From the NCBI GenBank assembly GCA_016195985.1, contig JACPYP010000018.1, forward strand, positions 1 to 64,000: 64,000 nt of DNA. The letters run 5' to 3'. Position numbers and translations under genes: made by a program. Each line of letters begins with the position of its first letter. The first letter of the stretch is position 1. The notes under the pieces are model-generated. The model made no database searches. It saw only the letters and a list, made by a program, of their open reading frames with translations, and was not told where the DNA came from. The stretch is from Acidobacteriota bacterium. Its GTDB lineage: Bacteria; Acidobacteriota; Holophagae; Holophagales; Holophagaceae. This document shows positions 15,213 through 24,310 of the stretch, piece by piece.

Positions 15213-18200
15213 CTAGAAGCGGAAGCCGCAGCTGAATTTCGCCGAGCGGCCGGCGGTGTAGTAGGAGGAGCCGGTGACGTGGGAGGTGCCCCAGTAGGCC
15301 GGGTTCTTCATGAAGAGCTGGGTGCGCCCGTTGGAAGAGTCGTTGGTGAAGCTGCCGTAGGTGGAGAAGGGCATGGTCACGTTGAAGATGTTGGCGATGC
15401 TGGCGTCGCCGATGAAGTGGACGTTGGCGAAGCTCAGGGGCACGTCCCAGGTGGCTTTGAAGTCCACGTTGTAGGTGTCGTTGAAGGTGTAGGCGCCCAG
15501 GGCCGAGTAGTACTGGCGGTAGACCGCGTCGGGCGACACGCCCAGGTTGGGGTAGCTCGCGTTGAGATCCGTGCCCCACTTGGTCTGATCGATGGCGGCG
15601 TAGTTCCGGGCGCTCCAGGGCTTGCCGCTGTCGTAGCTGGCCATGAGGGCCAGGGTCATGCGGCCGTTCTTCCCCAGGGGCAAGACATGCAGCAGGGCCA
15701 GGCGGGCCTTCTGGCTCTGGTTGTTGGCCAGGGTGCCGGAGGCGCCGTAGTCCGCGGGGCTCAGGCCCATGTTCTTGAGCACGATGGGATTCCACATGAT
15801 CGTGCCCATGGTGGGATCGTTGTTGCGCCACCCGCCCCAGGCGATGTCGCCGTCGTCGTTGTTGCCCGTGAGGCGGCTGTAAGTGTAGTTGCCCTGCACG
15901 CTCCAGCGGGGGCCCAGGTTCTTGACGAATTCCACCTCCACGGCCTTGTACTCGCGCTGGAGGTCACTGCTGTTGTCGTAGCGTCGGGTGATGTCCTGCA
16001 TGGCGGGCAGGCCGGAGCGCGAGGGATCCTGCACGGTGATGACGTAGGGATCCGCGAAATCCCAGCGCTGGGCCCACATGTCCAGCCACTGGCGGTAGAC
16101 CAGCGTGACGCCCACCCGGGACTGGTCCGCGTAGCCGCGCTTGTAGCCGAGGGTGAACTCCTGGGTGCGCGGGGGGCGCAGGTCCGAGGCCAGGACGTTG
16201 CGGGTGGACTGGTCCACGAAGGACACCACGCGGTTGTAGTTCTTCAGGTCCACCAGGGTCTGGTAGTCCACGAAGCGCACCACCTGCCCTGGTGCGCCGG
16301 CGCCGAGCTCAGCGGCATTGGCGCTCCAGCCGCGGTCCACTTCGACGGTGGTCTTCTTGCCGGTGAACTGGCCGAAGAGGGCCTGGTTGAAGTTCCCGGC
16401 GTTGTTGGCCGCGGTGAAGGTGAGCAGGTGGGTGCTGTCGCCCTTGGGATCCCAGCGGAAGATGAAGGAGTAGGTGGGATCCGTGGATTTGGCCATGGTG
16501 CGGCCATCCACGTCCGTGGCCTTGTTGGTGTCGATGCGCAGGCCGGCGCCCACCATGATGTTGGGGTTGATGGTCCAGGTCTCGTTGGCGTAGGCGCCCA
16601 CCTGGTTGCAGTGGGCCCGGCCCTTGGGCCCCAGGGCCTGGCGCACGAAGGGGGCGGCGCCGTAGCTGTGGCCGTCATCCGGGGAGTGGTAGACGTAGTA
16701 GTCCGACGGGTTGTTGGGGTAGTTGACCGTGGGGAAGAGGTAGCCCCGGGTCTGGGGGTTGTAGTAGGCGCCGCCGACATCGAAGCGCAGGCTGCGCTTG
16801 CCCCAGTCCTCGCCGTTGTCCGTGTAGCTGTCGAAGTACTCGAAGCCCAGATCGATGTCGTGGGAACCGGCGGCCTGGGGCGCCAGGTTGAGGTTCAGAG
16901 CGGCGCTGACGTTGCCGTGCACTTCGGGGCTCGCGCCCAGGGCGAAGCCGAAGGGCAGGCCGAAGCCCTGCAGACCGTTGTCCGGAGCGCCCGCCTGGCC
17001 CACCTGGACGTAGACGCCTTCCTGCCCGCCGTAGGCCGGATCGCCCGTGTCCTGGCCCCAGGTGGTCTTGCTGGTGGTGTAGCGGCCTTCCAGGAAGGCC
17101 ATGGGGCTGAGGATGCCTTTGTAGTTGAGGCTGGCCATCTGGTACTTGTTGTAGCGGCTGCCCAGGGAGGCGAGGCTCAGGGCCTGGCCGGAGGCGTCAT
17201 CGTTGGAGTAGACCTGCTTCTGGTCCACGAAGCTCAGCTCCAGGATGTGGTCGTTGGTGACGGCGCCGGTGAGCTTGCCCTCGTAGTAGTGGGAATCGAA
17301 GGTCTCGGTGTAGTACTTGCCATTGTCGAATGTGGCGATCTGGTAGCCGTTGCCCGGCCCGGCGTTCAGCAGGGCGTCCACACCCGCCACGCCGGTCTGC
17401 ATGGGGGCGTTGGCCTCGTCCGGAAAGCGACCGAGGCTGTTGCTCCAGGCCTGGTTGGGCTTGAGGATGGTGCCCACGGCGAACCAAAGGCGGTCCTTGA
17501 GGATGGGTCCGCGCAGGGTGACGTTGTATTCCCGGTTGAGGGTGTCGGCCCACTTGGCGTCGGCGGTGGTGTCGGGGGTGCGGGCTTTCCAGTCGTCGCG
17601 GGAGAGCTTGACGCGCAGAGAGCCCTCGAAGGTGTTGCTGCCGCTCTTGGTGACGATGTTCACGGCGCCGCCCAGGGCGCGGCCGAAGCGCACGTTCACC
17701 TGGGAGGTGACCACCTGGGCGTCCTCGATGTTGTCGTCGATGGCCCAGGTGGCGCCCAGGCCGTTGGCGTAATCGTCCTTCACCTCCGCGCCGTTGACGC
17801 GGAAGTTGGTGTAGGTGGCCGCGCCGCCGCGGATGATGTACGAGCCGTCGATGCTGGAAGAGGTTCCGGCCGTCATGTCCAGGGCGCCGTAGAAATTCCG
17901 GTCCACCAGGGGCAGCTCGCCCATGGCCTCGGCGGAGAAGTTGGCGCCGGAGTTCACCTGGGTCTTGTCGATGACCGCGCCATGGGCGCTGATCACTTCC
18001 ACCACGGCGGACTTGATGGGCATGAGGGTGAGGTCGATGCGGACATTGCTGCCGATGCCCACGCGGATATCGCTGCGGTGGGTGGAATCGAAGCCTTCCT
18101 TGGTCACGGTCACCTTGAAGCTGCCGATGGGCAGCAGCGGGGCGCGCCACTCACCGTTCTTGTTGGTGAAGAGGATCCTGGGTCCAAAGAGGGCCGGGGA

Positions 18201-18350
18201 TTCGAGGGCGATCCTGGCCTCTGGGATGGCCTGGCCATCCTGGCCCTTGACCACGCCGTGGAGGATGGCGCTTTCCTGGGCCTGGACAGGGGCGCCGACC
18301 AGGAGGAAGAGGATGGAGCTGGAGATGGGGAACAGACGGTTGCGCAACAT
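15213..18350 (-). CDS. TonB-dependent receptor with carboxypeptidase-like N-terminal domain
   Basis: An outer membrane active transporter of 1045 residues. Order of parts: signal peptide (1-24, ending in VQAQES), a carboxypeptidase regulatory-like beta-sandwich (about 27-110, LHGVVKGQDGQAIPEARI), a plug domain (about 120-240, with YIIRGGAATYTNFRVNG and a GRALGGAVNIVTKSGSN segment), then a 22-strand barrel ending in AKFSCGFRF. This architecture is the large OmpA-related/Oar type common in Acidobacteriota. It sits between two small barrel-like proteins and is divergent from the galactoside operon, so import of an oligosaccharide or glycoconjugate is likely but unproven. No TonB box was pinpointed. 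Confidence 0.85.
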   Translation of the reverse strand: MLRNRLFPISSSILFLLVGAPVQAQESAILHGVVKGQDGQAIPEARIALESPALFGPRILFTNKNGEWRAPLLPIGSFKVTVTKEGFDSTHRSDIRVGIGSNVRIDLTLMPIKSAVVEVISAHGAVIDKTQVNSGANFSAEAMGELPLVDRNFYGALDMTAGTSSSIDGSYIIRGGAATYTNFRVNGAEVKDDYANGLGATWAIDDNIEDAQVVTSQVNVRFGRALGGAVNIVTKSGSNTFEGSLRVKLSRDDWKARTPDTTADAKWADTLNREYNVTLRGPILKDRLWFAVGTILKPNQAWSNSLGRFPDEANAPMQTGVAGVDALLNAGPGNGYQIATFDNGKYYTETFDSHYYEGKLTGAVTNDHILELSFVDQKQVYSNDDASGQALSLASLGSRYNKYQMASLNYKGILSPMAFLEGRYTTSKTTWGQDTGDPAYGGQEGVYVQVGQAGAPDNGLQGFGLPFGFALGASPEVHGNVSAALNLNLAPQAAGSHDIDLGFEYFDSYTDNGEDWGKRSLRFDVGGAYYNPQTRGYLFPTVNYPNNPSDYYVYHSPDDGHSYGAAPFVRQALGPKGRAHCNQVGAYANETWTINPNIMVGAGLRIDTNKATDVDGRTMAKSTDPTYSFIFRWDPKGDSTHLLTFTAANNAGNFNQALFGQFTGKKTTVEVDRGWSANAAELGAGAPGQVVRFVDYQTLVDLKNYNRVVSFVDQSTRNVLASDLRPPRTQEFTLGYKRGYADQSRVGVTLVYRQWLDMWAQRWDFADPYVITVQDPSRSGLPAMQDITRRYDNSSDLQREYKAVEVEFVKNLGPRWSVQGNYTYSRLTGNNDDGDIAWGGWRNNDPTMGTIMWNPIVLKNMGLSPADYGASGTLANNQSQKARLALLHVLPLGKNGRMTLALMASYDSGKPWSARNYAAIDQTKWGTDLNASYPNLGVSPDAVYRQYYSALGAYTFNDTYNVDFKATWDVPLSFANVHFIGDASIANIFNVTMPFSTYGSFTNDSSNGRTQLFMKNPAYWGTSHVTGSSYYTAGRSAKFSCGFRF

Positions 18351-18365
18351 GGTTTCTCCCTGGGC

Positions 18366-19091
18366 TCAGAAGCGGAAGCGGTAGCTGAACTCGATGGCCA
18401 GGCGCATCCGGGACTGCTCTTCCAGGTGGTCGCCCGCGTAGACGAGGTGGGAACCGGGCTTGGCGGGATCGCCAGACACCAGGAGGGCCCCGGGGGTGTG
18501 GCGGAAGTCGATGGCTTTGTAGGACAGGCCGACCAGATTCAGCTCCAGGGCTCCGTCGCGGTCCACGTCGTACTGGAGGCCGGCGAAGGGGCTCAGGCTC
18601 AGGGCGGACTTGGTGGGCACGCCGTTGTACGTGTCCTGGTAGCTGCGGCTGCTGTTGATGGTGTTGCCCACGTATTCCTGGGTGAACCGGCTGTTGCCCG
18701 CCTGCAGGCCGCCCTGGATGGACCAGCCGGAGCTGAGCGCGCGGATGGCGCTGAACCGCAGCACCAGGCCTTCCAGCTTGTTCTTGCGGACATCGGCGGA
18801 ACGCAGGGGATCGGGCGCTGTCTGGCCCGAAGCGGGGGCCTGCAGGTCGGCGCGGTAGGTGCGGCCGGGGGTGTAGAAATAGGCCAGCTCGCCGCGCAGG
18901 GCCAGGGAGCTTCCCAGCGCGTAGTCGCCGGAGACGCCCAGGCCCAGGAGGCTCGCGTTGAGGTTGTCCTGCTTGGCCGGGCTGTAGCCGGCCCTCAGGA
19001 CCAGGCCCAGCTGGATGGGCGGTTCGGCGCCAAAGGCCGGAAGGCTGAAGAGGCTGACGGCAAGGGTCAACCGATGGATGGGGCGGAGCAT
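18366..19091 (-). CDS. Outer membrane beta-barrel-like protein
   Basis: A protein of 241 residues. ATG 19091 is chosen because it starts a clear signal peptide (LTLAVSLFSLPAFGAEPP); the longer frame upstream is proline-rich and not protein-like. The mature chain is a series of amphipathic strands and ends in AIEFSYRFRF, the barrel-terminal aromatic. It precedes the TonB-dependent receptor by 15 bases and is the first gene of that operon. No named family is recognised; an accessory porin or sensor of the receptor system is plausible. Confidence 0.6.
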   Translation of the reverse strand: MLRPIHRLTLAVSLFSLPAFGAEPPIQLGLVLRAGYSPAKQDNLNASLLGLGVSGDYALGSSLALRGELAYFYTPGRTYRADLQAPASGQTAPDPLRSADVRKNKLEGLVLRFSAIRALSSGWSIQGGLQAGNSRFTQEYVGNTINSSRSYQDTYNGVPTKSALSLSPFAGLQYDVDRDGALELNLVGLSYKAIDFRHTPGALLVSGDPAKPGSHLVYAGDHLEEQSRMRLAIEFSYRFRF

Positions 19092-19520
19092 GGGGGCCAC
19101 CTTCAGGAATTTGGTTGGGGGGAGGGGGAAGGCCGTCGGGGCTCCGATCGGCAAGGAGGTAGAACTGGGGCCACCCCGTGGTTTCACGGGGCGGCCAGCC
19201 GTGGGAGCCGGTCCGTCGGAGGGCGGCCCTGGGCGGATCTGAGGGGAGGAGCGGACCGGGGGCGGTCCAGGTTCAGGGAGTGTTCGAAAGCGGGAAGCGG
19301 TGATCGGGTCTGAAGTCGAGGGGGCGGTGGAGCGGGCGGGCTGTGGGATTTCCAGAGAGAGCATAAGGTCCTGTGTGCGCACAGGACAGGAGGCTGTGGG
19401 TCAATCTTGGAAGGGATTCGGTCAACCCGTTCCGCTTTGGGGGGCCCCTGCGCATGATCGTTCTGGAGCAGCCCGGAGTGCCAGCGCCCGCGCGTCTCTG
19501 CGCGCCACAGGAGGGGAACC
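19092..19520. promoter_or_regulatory. Divergent control region with a spaced palindrome
   Basis: 429 bases separating the receptor operon (minus) from the galactoside operon (plus). The clearest feature is GTCCTGTG (19368-19375), a 4-base centre, and CACAGGAC (19380-19387), a perfect 8-base inverted repeat suited to a dimeric regulator. A TATGCT-like hexamer lies beside it on the minus strand. No gene is supported in this stretch. The ribosome binding site aggagggg just precedes ATG 19521. Confidence 0.45.
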
Positions 19521-21284
19521 ATGAGGCCAGCCATTTCCATCCGGAATCTCATGCTGGCGGGCCTCTGCTCGCTGGGTTCCGGCGGCGAATTCTCCGTGGA
19601 CCTGCGGCACACCTTTTTCAGCCGCCGCGAATCCTGGATCGCGCTCCATCCCACGGACCGGCCGGCGACGCTGCGCTACGTGTTCAGCCGCATGCTGGAG
19701 GAAAAGGGACCCTGGCTGGACCTGGGCTTCCTGGTGGAGGGAAGCCTCCGCCCCGCGGCCATCACGGCCACGGCCAGCCATGTGCAGGTGAGCGCCGGCG
19801 GGAGCGCGGCCCCCCGGGCGCAGGTCTACCTGGTGGGCCGTTTCGATGCCGTGATCGAGGCCTGGGGCATGGATCTCTCGTTGACCGGCGTGAAGACAGG
19901 CCTGGACCTGGGGAAGGCCGCCGAAGGGCCGGCCTCCCGCCTGGCCCTTTCGGCCGAGGGCTGGACGCTGGATGTCCAGGTGCTTCAAGGCCGCGCCGAA
20001 CGGGAGGGCCAGGCCTGGCGGCTCAGGGCCGAGAAGGGACGGCTGCGCGTGGTGTTCCGCATGCATCAGGGCGCGGCCGCAACCGCCGCCGCAGCTGGGC
20101 TGGCGCCGGACCCGGAGGCGGACATGGCCGCCATCGCGCGCGACTGGGAGGGGTTCCGGGCGAAGATGCCGGCTGTTCCTGCGGAGCGGACGGCCATGGC
20201 CGAGGCGGCCTGGTGGAACCTCTGGAGCCTCTACGCGCCGCCGGACACGAACTTCCCCACCCCGGCGGTGCTGGTGGCCAAGGCCGACATGAACGCGGTG
20301 TGGCCCTGGGACCACTGCTTCCCGGCGCTGGCGCTGGGGCGCACGGACCTGGACGCGGGGCTGGAGCAGTTCCTTCTGCCCTTCCTCAACGCGGACGAGC
20401 ACGGACAGCTGCCCGACGAGACGGCGCCGGATTTTATGTACCGGGGCGTCACCAAGCCGCCCATCCACGGCTGGGCGCTGATGAAGCTCATGGACTGGCA
20501 TCCCTTCAGCCAGGCCCAGCTGGAGCGGGTGTATCCGAAACTGGCGAAATGGACGGAATTCTGGTTCCGGCGCCGGGATTCCAACCACAACGGCATTCCC
20601 GAGTACGCGGGGGAGCACTCCGGCTGGGAAAGCGGGTGGGACAACGCCAGCGGCCTCGGCGACAAGAAGGCGGCCTATGAATCGCCGGATCTTCAGGCCT
20701 ACCTCGTGCTCCAGATGAAGGCCCTGGCCCGCGTGGCGCGGGAGTTGGGACGCCCCGCCGAGGCCGCGGATTGGGACCGGCGGGCCGAGGGGCATCTGAA
20801 GCTGCTCATGGCCCGCTTCTGGAACGGCCGCCATTTCGTGGTGCGCAAGGCGGGGCAGGAGGCTGCGGATCCCGAGCCCACCTCCTTGCTCAACCTCATG
20901 CCCCTGGTGCTGGGGGAACACCTGGACAAGGCCGTGTTCAACACACTGGCGAAGGAGCTGGAGGCCCGTTTCCTCACCCCCTACGGCCCCGCCACGGAGG
21001 ATCCCCAGAGCCCCCACTACCGTTCCGACGGCTACTGGCGCGGTCCCATCTGGGCGCCCACCACGTACCTGCTGGCCGATGGCCTGCGCCGGGGCGGACG
21101 ACCGGATCTCTCACGTCTGATTGCCAAAAGGTTTTGCGACATGGTGGCCAGGGCCGGAGGCCACTACGAGAACTACGACTCGCTTTCGGGCCAGGGCCTT
21201 CGCTGTCGCGGGTTTGCGTGGACATCCGCTGTTGACCTGCTGCTCATGCATGAGTACCTGCAGGGGCCGTTACCTCCGAAGTAA
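19521..21284 (+). CDS. Exported MGH1/GH63-like (alpha/alpha)6-barrel glycoside hydrolase
   Basis: A protein of 587 residues with a weak signal-like N-terminus. Residues 1-190 are a beta-rich N-domain; from about 220 the (alpha/alpha)6 barrel starts with AAWWNLWSLYAPP. Family landmarks are WPWDHCFPALALG, GVTKPPIHGWALM, HSGWESGWDNASG (general acid aspartate expected here) and SDGYWRGPIWAPTTYLLADGL near the end. These belong to the MGH1-like/GH63 clan, which removes alpha-linked glucose or mannose-type sugars. First gene of the galactoside operon, with aggagggg before ATG. Exact linkage and sugar are unknown; the context suggests it trims a galactose-containing oligosaccharide. Confidence 0.75.
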   Translation: MRPAISIRNLMLAGLCSLGSGGEFSVDLRHTFFSRRESWIALHPTDRPATLRYVFSRMLEEKGPWLDLGFLVEGSLRPAAITATASHVQVSAGGSAAPRAQVYLVGRFDAVIEAWGMDLSLTGVKTGLDLGKAAEGPASRLALSAEGWTLDVQVLQGRAEREGQAWRLRAEKGRLRVVFRMHQGAAATAAAAGLAPDPEADMAAIARDWEGFRAKMPAVPAERTAMAEAAWWNLWSLYAPPDTNFPTPAVLVAKADMNAVWPWDHCFPALALGRTDLDAGLEQFLLPFLNADEHGQLPDETAPDFMYRGVTKPPIHGWALMKLMDWHPFSQAQLERVYPKLAKWTEFWFRRRDSNHNGIPEYAGEHSGWESGWDNASGLGDKKAAYESPDLQAYLVLQMKALARVARELGRPAEAADWDRRAEGHLKLLMARFWNGRHFVVRKAGQEAADPEPTSLLNLMPLVLGEHLDKAVFNTLAKELEARFLTPYGPATEDPQSPHYRSDGYWRGPIWAPTTYLLADGLRRGGRPDLSRLIAKRFCDMVARAGGHYENYDSLSGQGLRCRGFAWTSAVDLLLMHEYLQGPLPPK

Positions 21285-21380
21285 TTGACCCGATTCCTTA
21301 CAAAATTGACCCGGGCCCTTCTGGGCCAGGGGCTCCAGGCACCCTATGCTGCTGTCCAGTTCCTTCCCCAGGTTCCGGGC

Positions 21381-22343
21381 ATGCCTTCTTCTGCGTTCAC
21401 AGACATCCTGTCGCTCGAAAACGAGCAGCTATCGGTCCAGCTCCGGCCCGGCCAGGGAGCGAAGCTGAGTTCCCTCCTGGACCGCCGGACGGGACGCGAA
21501 TGGCTGCTCCCCAGCCAGCTGCCCGGAGGGGCCTACCTTCCGCCCGTCTACGGCGATGATTTCAGCCATCACGACACCTCGGGCTTCGATGAGTGCTTCC
21601 CCACCGTGTCCGCCTGCCGGGCTCCGGAGGCTGACCTTTCCTGGCCCGATCATGGGGAACTCTGGTGCCGCCCCTGGGAGGTGGAGCGGCAGGGGGATGC
21701 GCTTCTGGCTCGGATCGAGGGCCAGGCCTGGCCCTACACCTTCAGCCGCCGGGTCAGATTGGAGGGCGACACCGTCTGCCTGGACTACACCCTGGACAAT
21801 CACGCGGACCGCCCCTTTCTGAACCTCTGGAGCGCCCATCCCCTGCTCAAGGTCAGCCCGGGGATGCGGCTGCAGCTGCCGGGCCGGCCCCGCGCGGCCC
21901 TCGTGAATGCGCCTTCGGACCCGGCTTTCGGAAGCCACGGCGAGCGGCGCCCTTGGCCCGAGCTGCTTCCGGGGGTGGATTTCTCCACGGTGCAGCCCCG
22001 GACTTCAGGCCGGGCCGTGAAGGTCTTTTTTCCCGAGGTGCCGGAAGGCGCCTGCGCGATCCTGGATCCCCGCAGCGGCGAGGCGCTGAGCTTCAGCTGG
22101 AATCCGGCGGAGCTGCCCCACCTGGGCCTCTGGCTTTGCTATGGGGGTTGGCCTGAGGACGGCCGCCCCGGCCACCTCACCGTGGCCCTGGAACCCTGCA
22201 CGGGCCTGCCGGACCGCCTGGACCAGGCCCGGGCGGGGGGCACCTGCGCCTCCCTGCCCCCTGGTGGGCGGGCTTCCTGGGGCCTGCGCCTCCGTTCGCA
22301 CCGCTTCCATCCACCGTCCTCTCCCCCTAGCGAGGCCCCATGA
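21381..22343 (+). CDS. Aldose 1-epimerase family protein
   Basis: A beta-sandwich protein of 320 residues from ATG 21381; the frame is open from 21285 but the first 32 codons lack family character. The opening LENEQLSVQLRPGQGAKLSSL and DRRTGREWL match the mutarotase family (galactose mutarotase-like), as do DECFPTVSAC, HGELW and NLWSAHPLLKV (histidines in the active-site groove). A glutamate expected as the base is in VALEPCTGLPD. It overlaps the symporter start by ATGA. In a pathway with galK, interconversion of beta- and alpha-galactose is the natural role, though the protein is a divergent member. Confidence 0.75.
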   Translation: MPSSAFTDILSLENEQLSVQLRPGQGAKLSSLLDRRTGREWLLPSQLPGGAYLPPVYGDDFSHHDTSGFDECFPTVSACRAPEADLSWPDHGELWCRPWEVERQGDALLARIEGQAWPYTFSRRVRLEGDTVCLDYTLDNHADRPFLNLWSAHPLLKVSPGMRLQLPGRPRAALVNAPSDPAFGSHGERRPWPELLPGVDFSTVQPRTSGRAVKVFFPEVPEGACAILDPRSGEALSFSWNPAELPHLGLWLCYGGWPEDGRPGHLTVALEPCTGLPDRLDQARAGGTCASLPPGGRASWGLRLRSHRFHPPSSPPSEAP

Positions 22344-24082
22344 GCCACCTACCGAGCATCCAGCTTGGCCCCATCGACTGGACGATCCTCGTCCTGTATT
22401 TCTCCTTCGTCGTGGGCATCGGCGTGGTGTTGAAGCGCGGCATGAAGAGCTCCTCGGACTTCTTCCTGTCGGGCCGCGCCATCCCTGCCTGGATCGCGGG
22501 CCTGGCCTTCCTCAGCGCCAACCTGGGCGCCCAGGAAGTCATGGGCATGGCGGCCTCGGGCGCCAAGTACGGCATGATGACCGCCCACTTCTACTGGGTG
22601 GGAGCCGTGCCCGCCATGGTCTTCGTGGGCATCTTCATGATGCCCTTCTACTACGGCTCCAAGGCCCGCAGCGTGCCGGAGTACCTGAAGCTGCGCTTCG
22701 ACGAGAAGACGCGCACCTTCAACGCCTTCAGCTTCGCCATCATGACGGTCTTCTCCAGCGGCATCTCGATGTACGCCATGGCCAAGCTGCTGAACCTGCT
22801 CCTGGGCTGGAACTTCGATCTGTCCCTGTGGGTGAGCGCCGCCATCGTGCTGGCCTACATCTTCCTGGGGGGGCTGACCTCCGCCATCTACAACGAGGTG
22901 ATGCAGTTCTTCCTCATCGTGCTGGGCTTCGCGCCCCTGGTGTTCCTGGGCCTGCGGGACTGCGGTGGCTGGTCGGGCCTGGTGCAGCGGCTGAACCTCG
23001 TGGCGGGCCAGAGCCACAACCTGCAGGGCCAGGCCTACGCGCCCGGCGCCTGGGTGAGCACTTGGCAGCACATGGGCGCCCCCGGCGCGAATCCCATGGG
23101 CGTGGAATGGTTCGGCATGGCCATGGGCCTGGGCTTCGTGCTTTCTTTCGGCTACTGGTGCACGGACTTCCTCGTGGTCCAGCGCGCCATGGTGGCGGAA
23201 AACGAGACGGCGGCCCGCCGGGTTCCCCTCATCGCGGCCGTGCCCAAGATGCTCTTCCCCTTCCTGGTGATCCTGCCAGGCATGATCGCCATCGGCCTCA
23301 CCTACAAGGCGGGCCAGAGCGGCTTCGCCCTGCCCGTGAAGGGCGGCGCCTTCGATTACGACATGACCATCCCCCTTATGCTCAAGCACTACTTCCCCAC
23401 GGGCATGCTGGGCCTGGGCCTGACGGCGCTCATGGCCTCCTTCATGAGCGGCATGGCGGGCAATGTCACGGCCTTCAACACGGTGTGGACCTACGACATC
23501 TACCAGAGCCACATCGCCAAGGATAAGAGCGACGCCCATTACCTCTGGATGGGCCGCATGGCCACGGTGGGCGGCATCCTGCTCTCCATCCTCACGGCCT
23601 ACATGGCGGTGCACTTCAACAACATCATGGACATGCTGCAGCTGATCTTCGCGTTCGTGAACGCGCCGCTCTTCGCCACCTTCCTGCTGGGCATGTTCTG
23701 GAAGCGCACCACGGGCCACGGCGCCTTCTTCGGCCTGCTGTCGGGCACGGCGGCGGCGGCGCTGCACCACGGCCTGAGCGCCCCCGTGGGCGCGGAAAGC
23801 CTCTTCAAGGGGGGCTGGCTGGGCCATGTGGCCCATGTCTACCCCAGCGAGATGGCCCAGAACTTCTGGACGGCCATCTGGTCTTGGAGCACCTGCTTCC
23901 TGGTCACCATCCTCATCAGCCTGATGACCACGCGCACCAAGAGCGACGGGGACCTTCGGGGCCTGGTCTACAGCCTCACCGAGCGCCATGGCGAGGGGCA
24001 CCTGCCCTGGTACCAGCGCCCCATCCACCTGGGCGCCCTCATTCTGGCCGCGGCCCTCGTCCTCAACCTTCTGTTCGCCTGA
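22340..24082 (+). CDS. Sodium:solute symporter (SSS family), sugar type
   Basis: An inner membrane symporter of 580 residues with about 14 hydrophobic segments. SSS hallmarks are LSGRAIPAWIAGLAFLSANLG-like (residues 46-65), GAQEVMGMAASGAKYG, and GYWCTDFLVVQRAM near residue 270. The branch resembles SGLT/vSGLT sodium-galactose transporters. It starts in the stop codon of the epimerase gene and is followed 9 bases later by a small two-helix protein and galK. Sodium-driven galactose uptake across the inner membrane is the inferred function. Confidence 0.9.
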   Translation: MSHLPSIQLGPIDWTILVLYFSFVVGIGVVLKRGMKSSSDFFLSGRAIPAWIAGLAFLSANLGAQEVMGMAASGAKYGMMTAHFYWVGAVPAMVFVGIFMMPFYYGSKARSVPEYLKLRFDEKTRTFNAFSFAIMTVFSSGISMYAMAKLLNLLLGWNFDLSLWVSAAIVLAYIFLGGLTSAIYNEVMQFFLIVLGFAPLVFLGLRDCGGWSGLVQRLNLVAGQSHNLQGQAYAPGAWVSTWQHMGAPGANPMGVEWFGMAMGLGFVLSFGYWCTDFLVVQRAMVAENETAARRVPLIAAVPKMLFPFLVILPGMIAIGLTYKAGQSGFALPVKGGAFDYDMTIPLMLKHYFPTGMLGLGLTALMASFMSGMAGNVTAFNTVWTYDIYQSHIAKDKSDAHYLWMGRMATVGGILLSILTAYMAVHFNNIMDMLQLIFAFVNAPLFATFLLGMFWKRTTGHGAFFGLLSGTAAAALHHGLSAPVGAESLFKGGWLGHVAHVYPSEMAQNFWTAIWSWSTCFLVTILISLMTTRTKSDGDLRGLVYSLTERHGEGHLPWYQRPIHLGALILAAALVLNLLFA

Positions 24083-24091
24083 GGAGCAGCC

Positions 24092-24310
24092 ATGACCTTC
24101 GACCTGCGTCTTCCCATCGGCCTCCTCTTCACGCTCCTGGGCCTCCTGTTGACCGTCTTCGGGCTGTTCTCGCCCCCGGAGTTGTACCAGCGCTCGCTCG
24201 GCACCAACATGAACCTCTGGTGGGGCCTGGCCATCCTGGCCTTCGGCGCCACCATGCTGGCCTTCGCCCTCCGCGCCCGGCGGGCTGCCTCCGCAGGAGG
24301 CCGCCCGTGA
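24092..24310 (+). CDS. Small two-helix membrane protein of the galactose operon
   Basis: A protein of 72 residues with two transmembrane helices (LPIGLLFTLLGLLLTVFGLF and WWGLAILAFGATMLAFAL) joined by a short loop with the sequence PELYQRSLGTNMN. GAGGAGC precedes the start. It is coupled to galK by GTGA. Small proteins of this type follow sugar symporter genes in several bacterial groups and are thought to be subunits or assembly factors; the role here is inferred only from position. Confidence 0.65.
   Translation: MTFDLRLPIGLLFTLLGLLLTVFGLFSPPELYQRSLGTNMNLWWGLAILAFGATMLAFALRARRAASAGGRP

Noticed and set aside
14808-19313. A 1501-codon open frame on the plus strand opposite the receptor operon.
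   Set aside because: Low-complexity G, V, A, H-rich antisense shadow of the TonB-dependent receptor and its neighbours; no domains.
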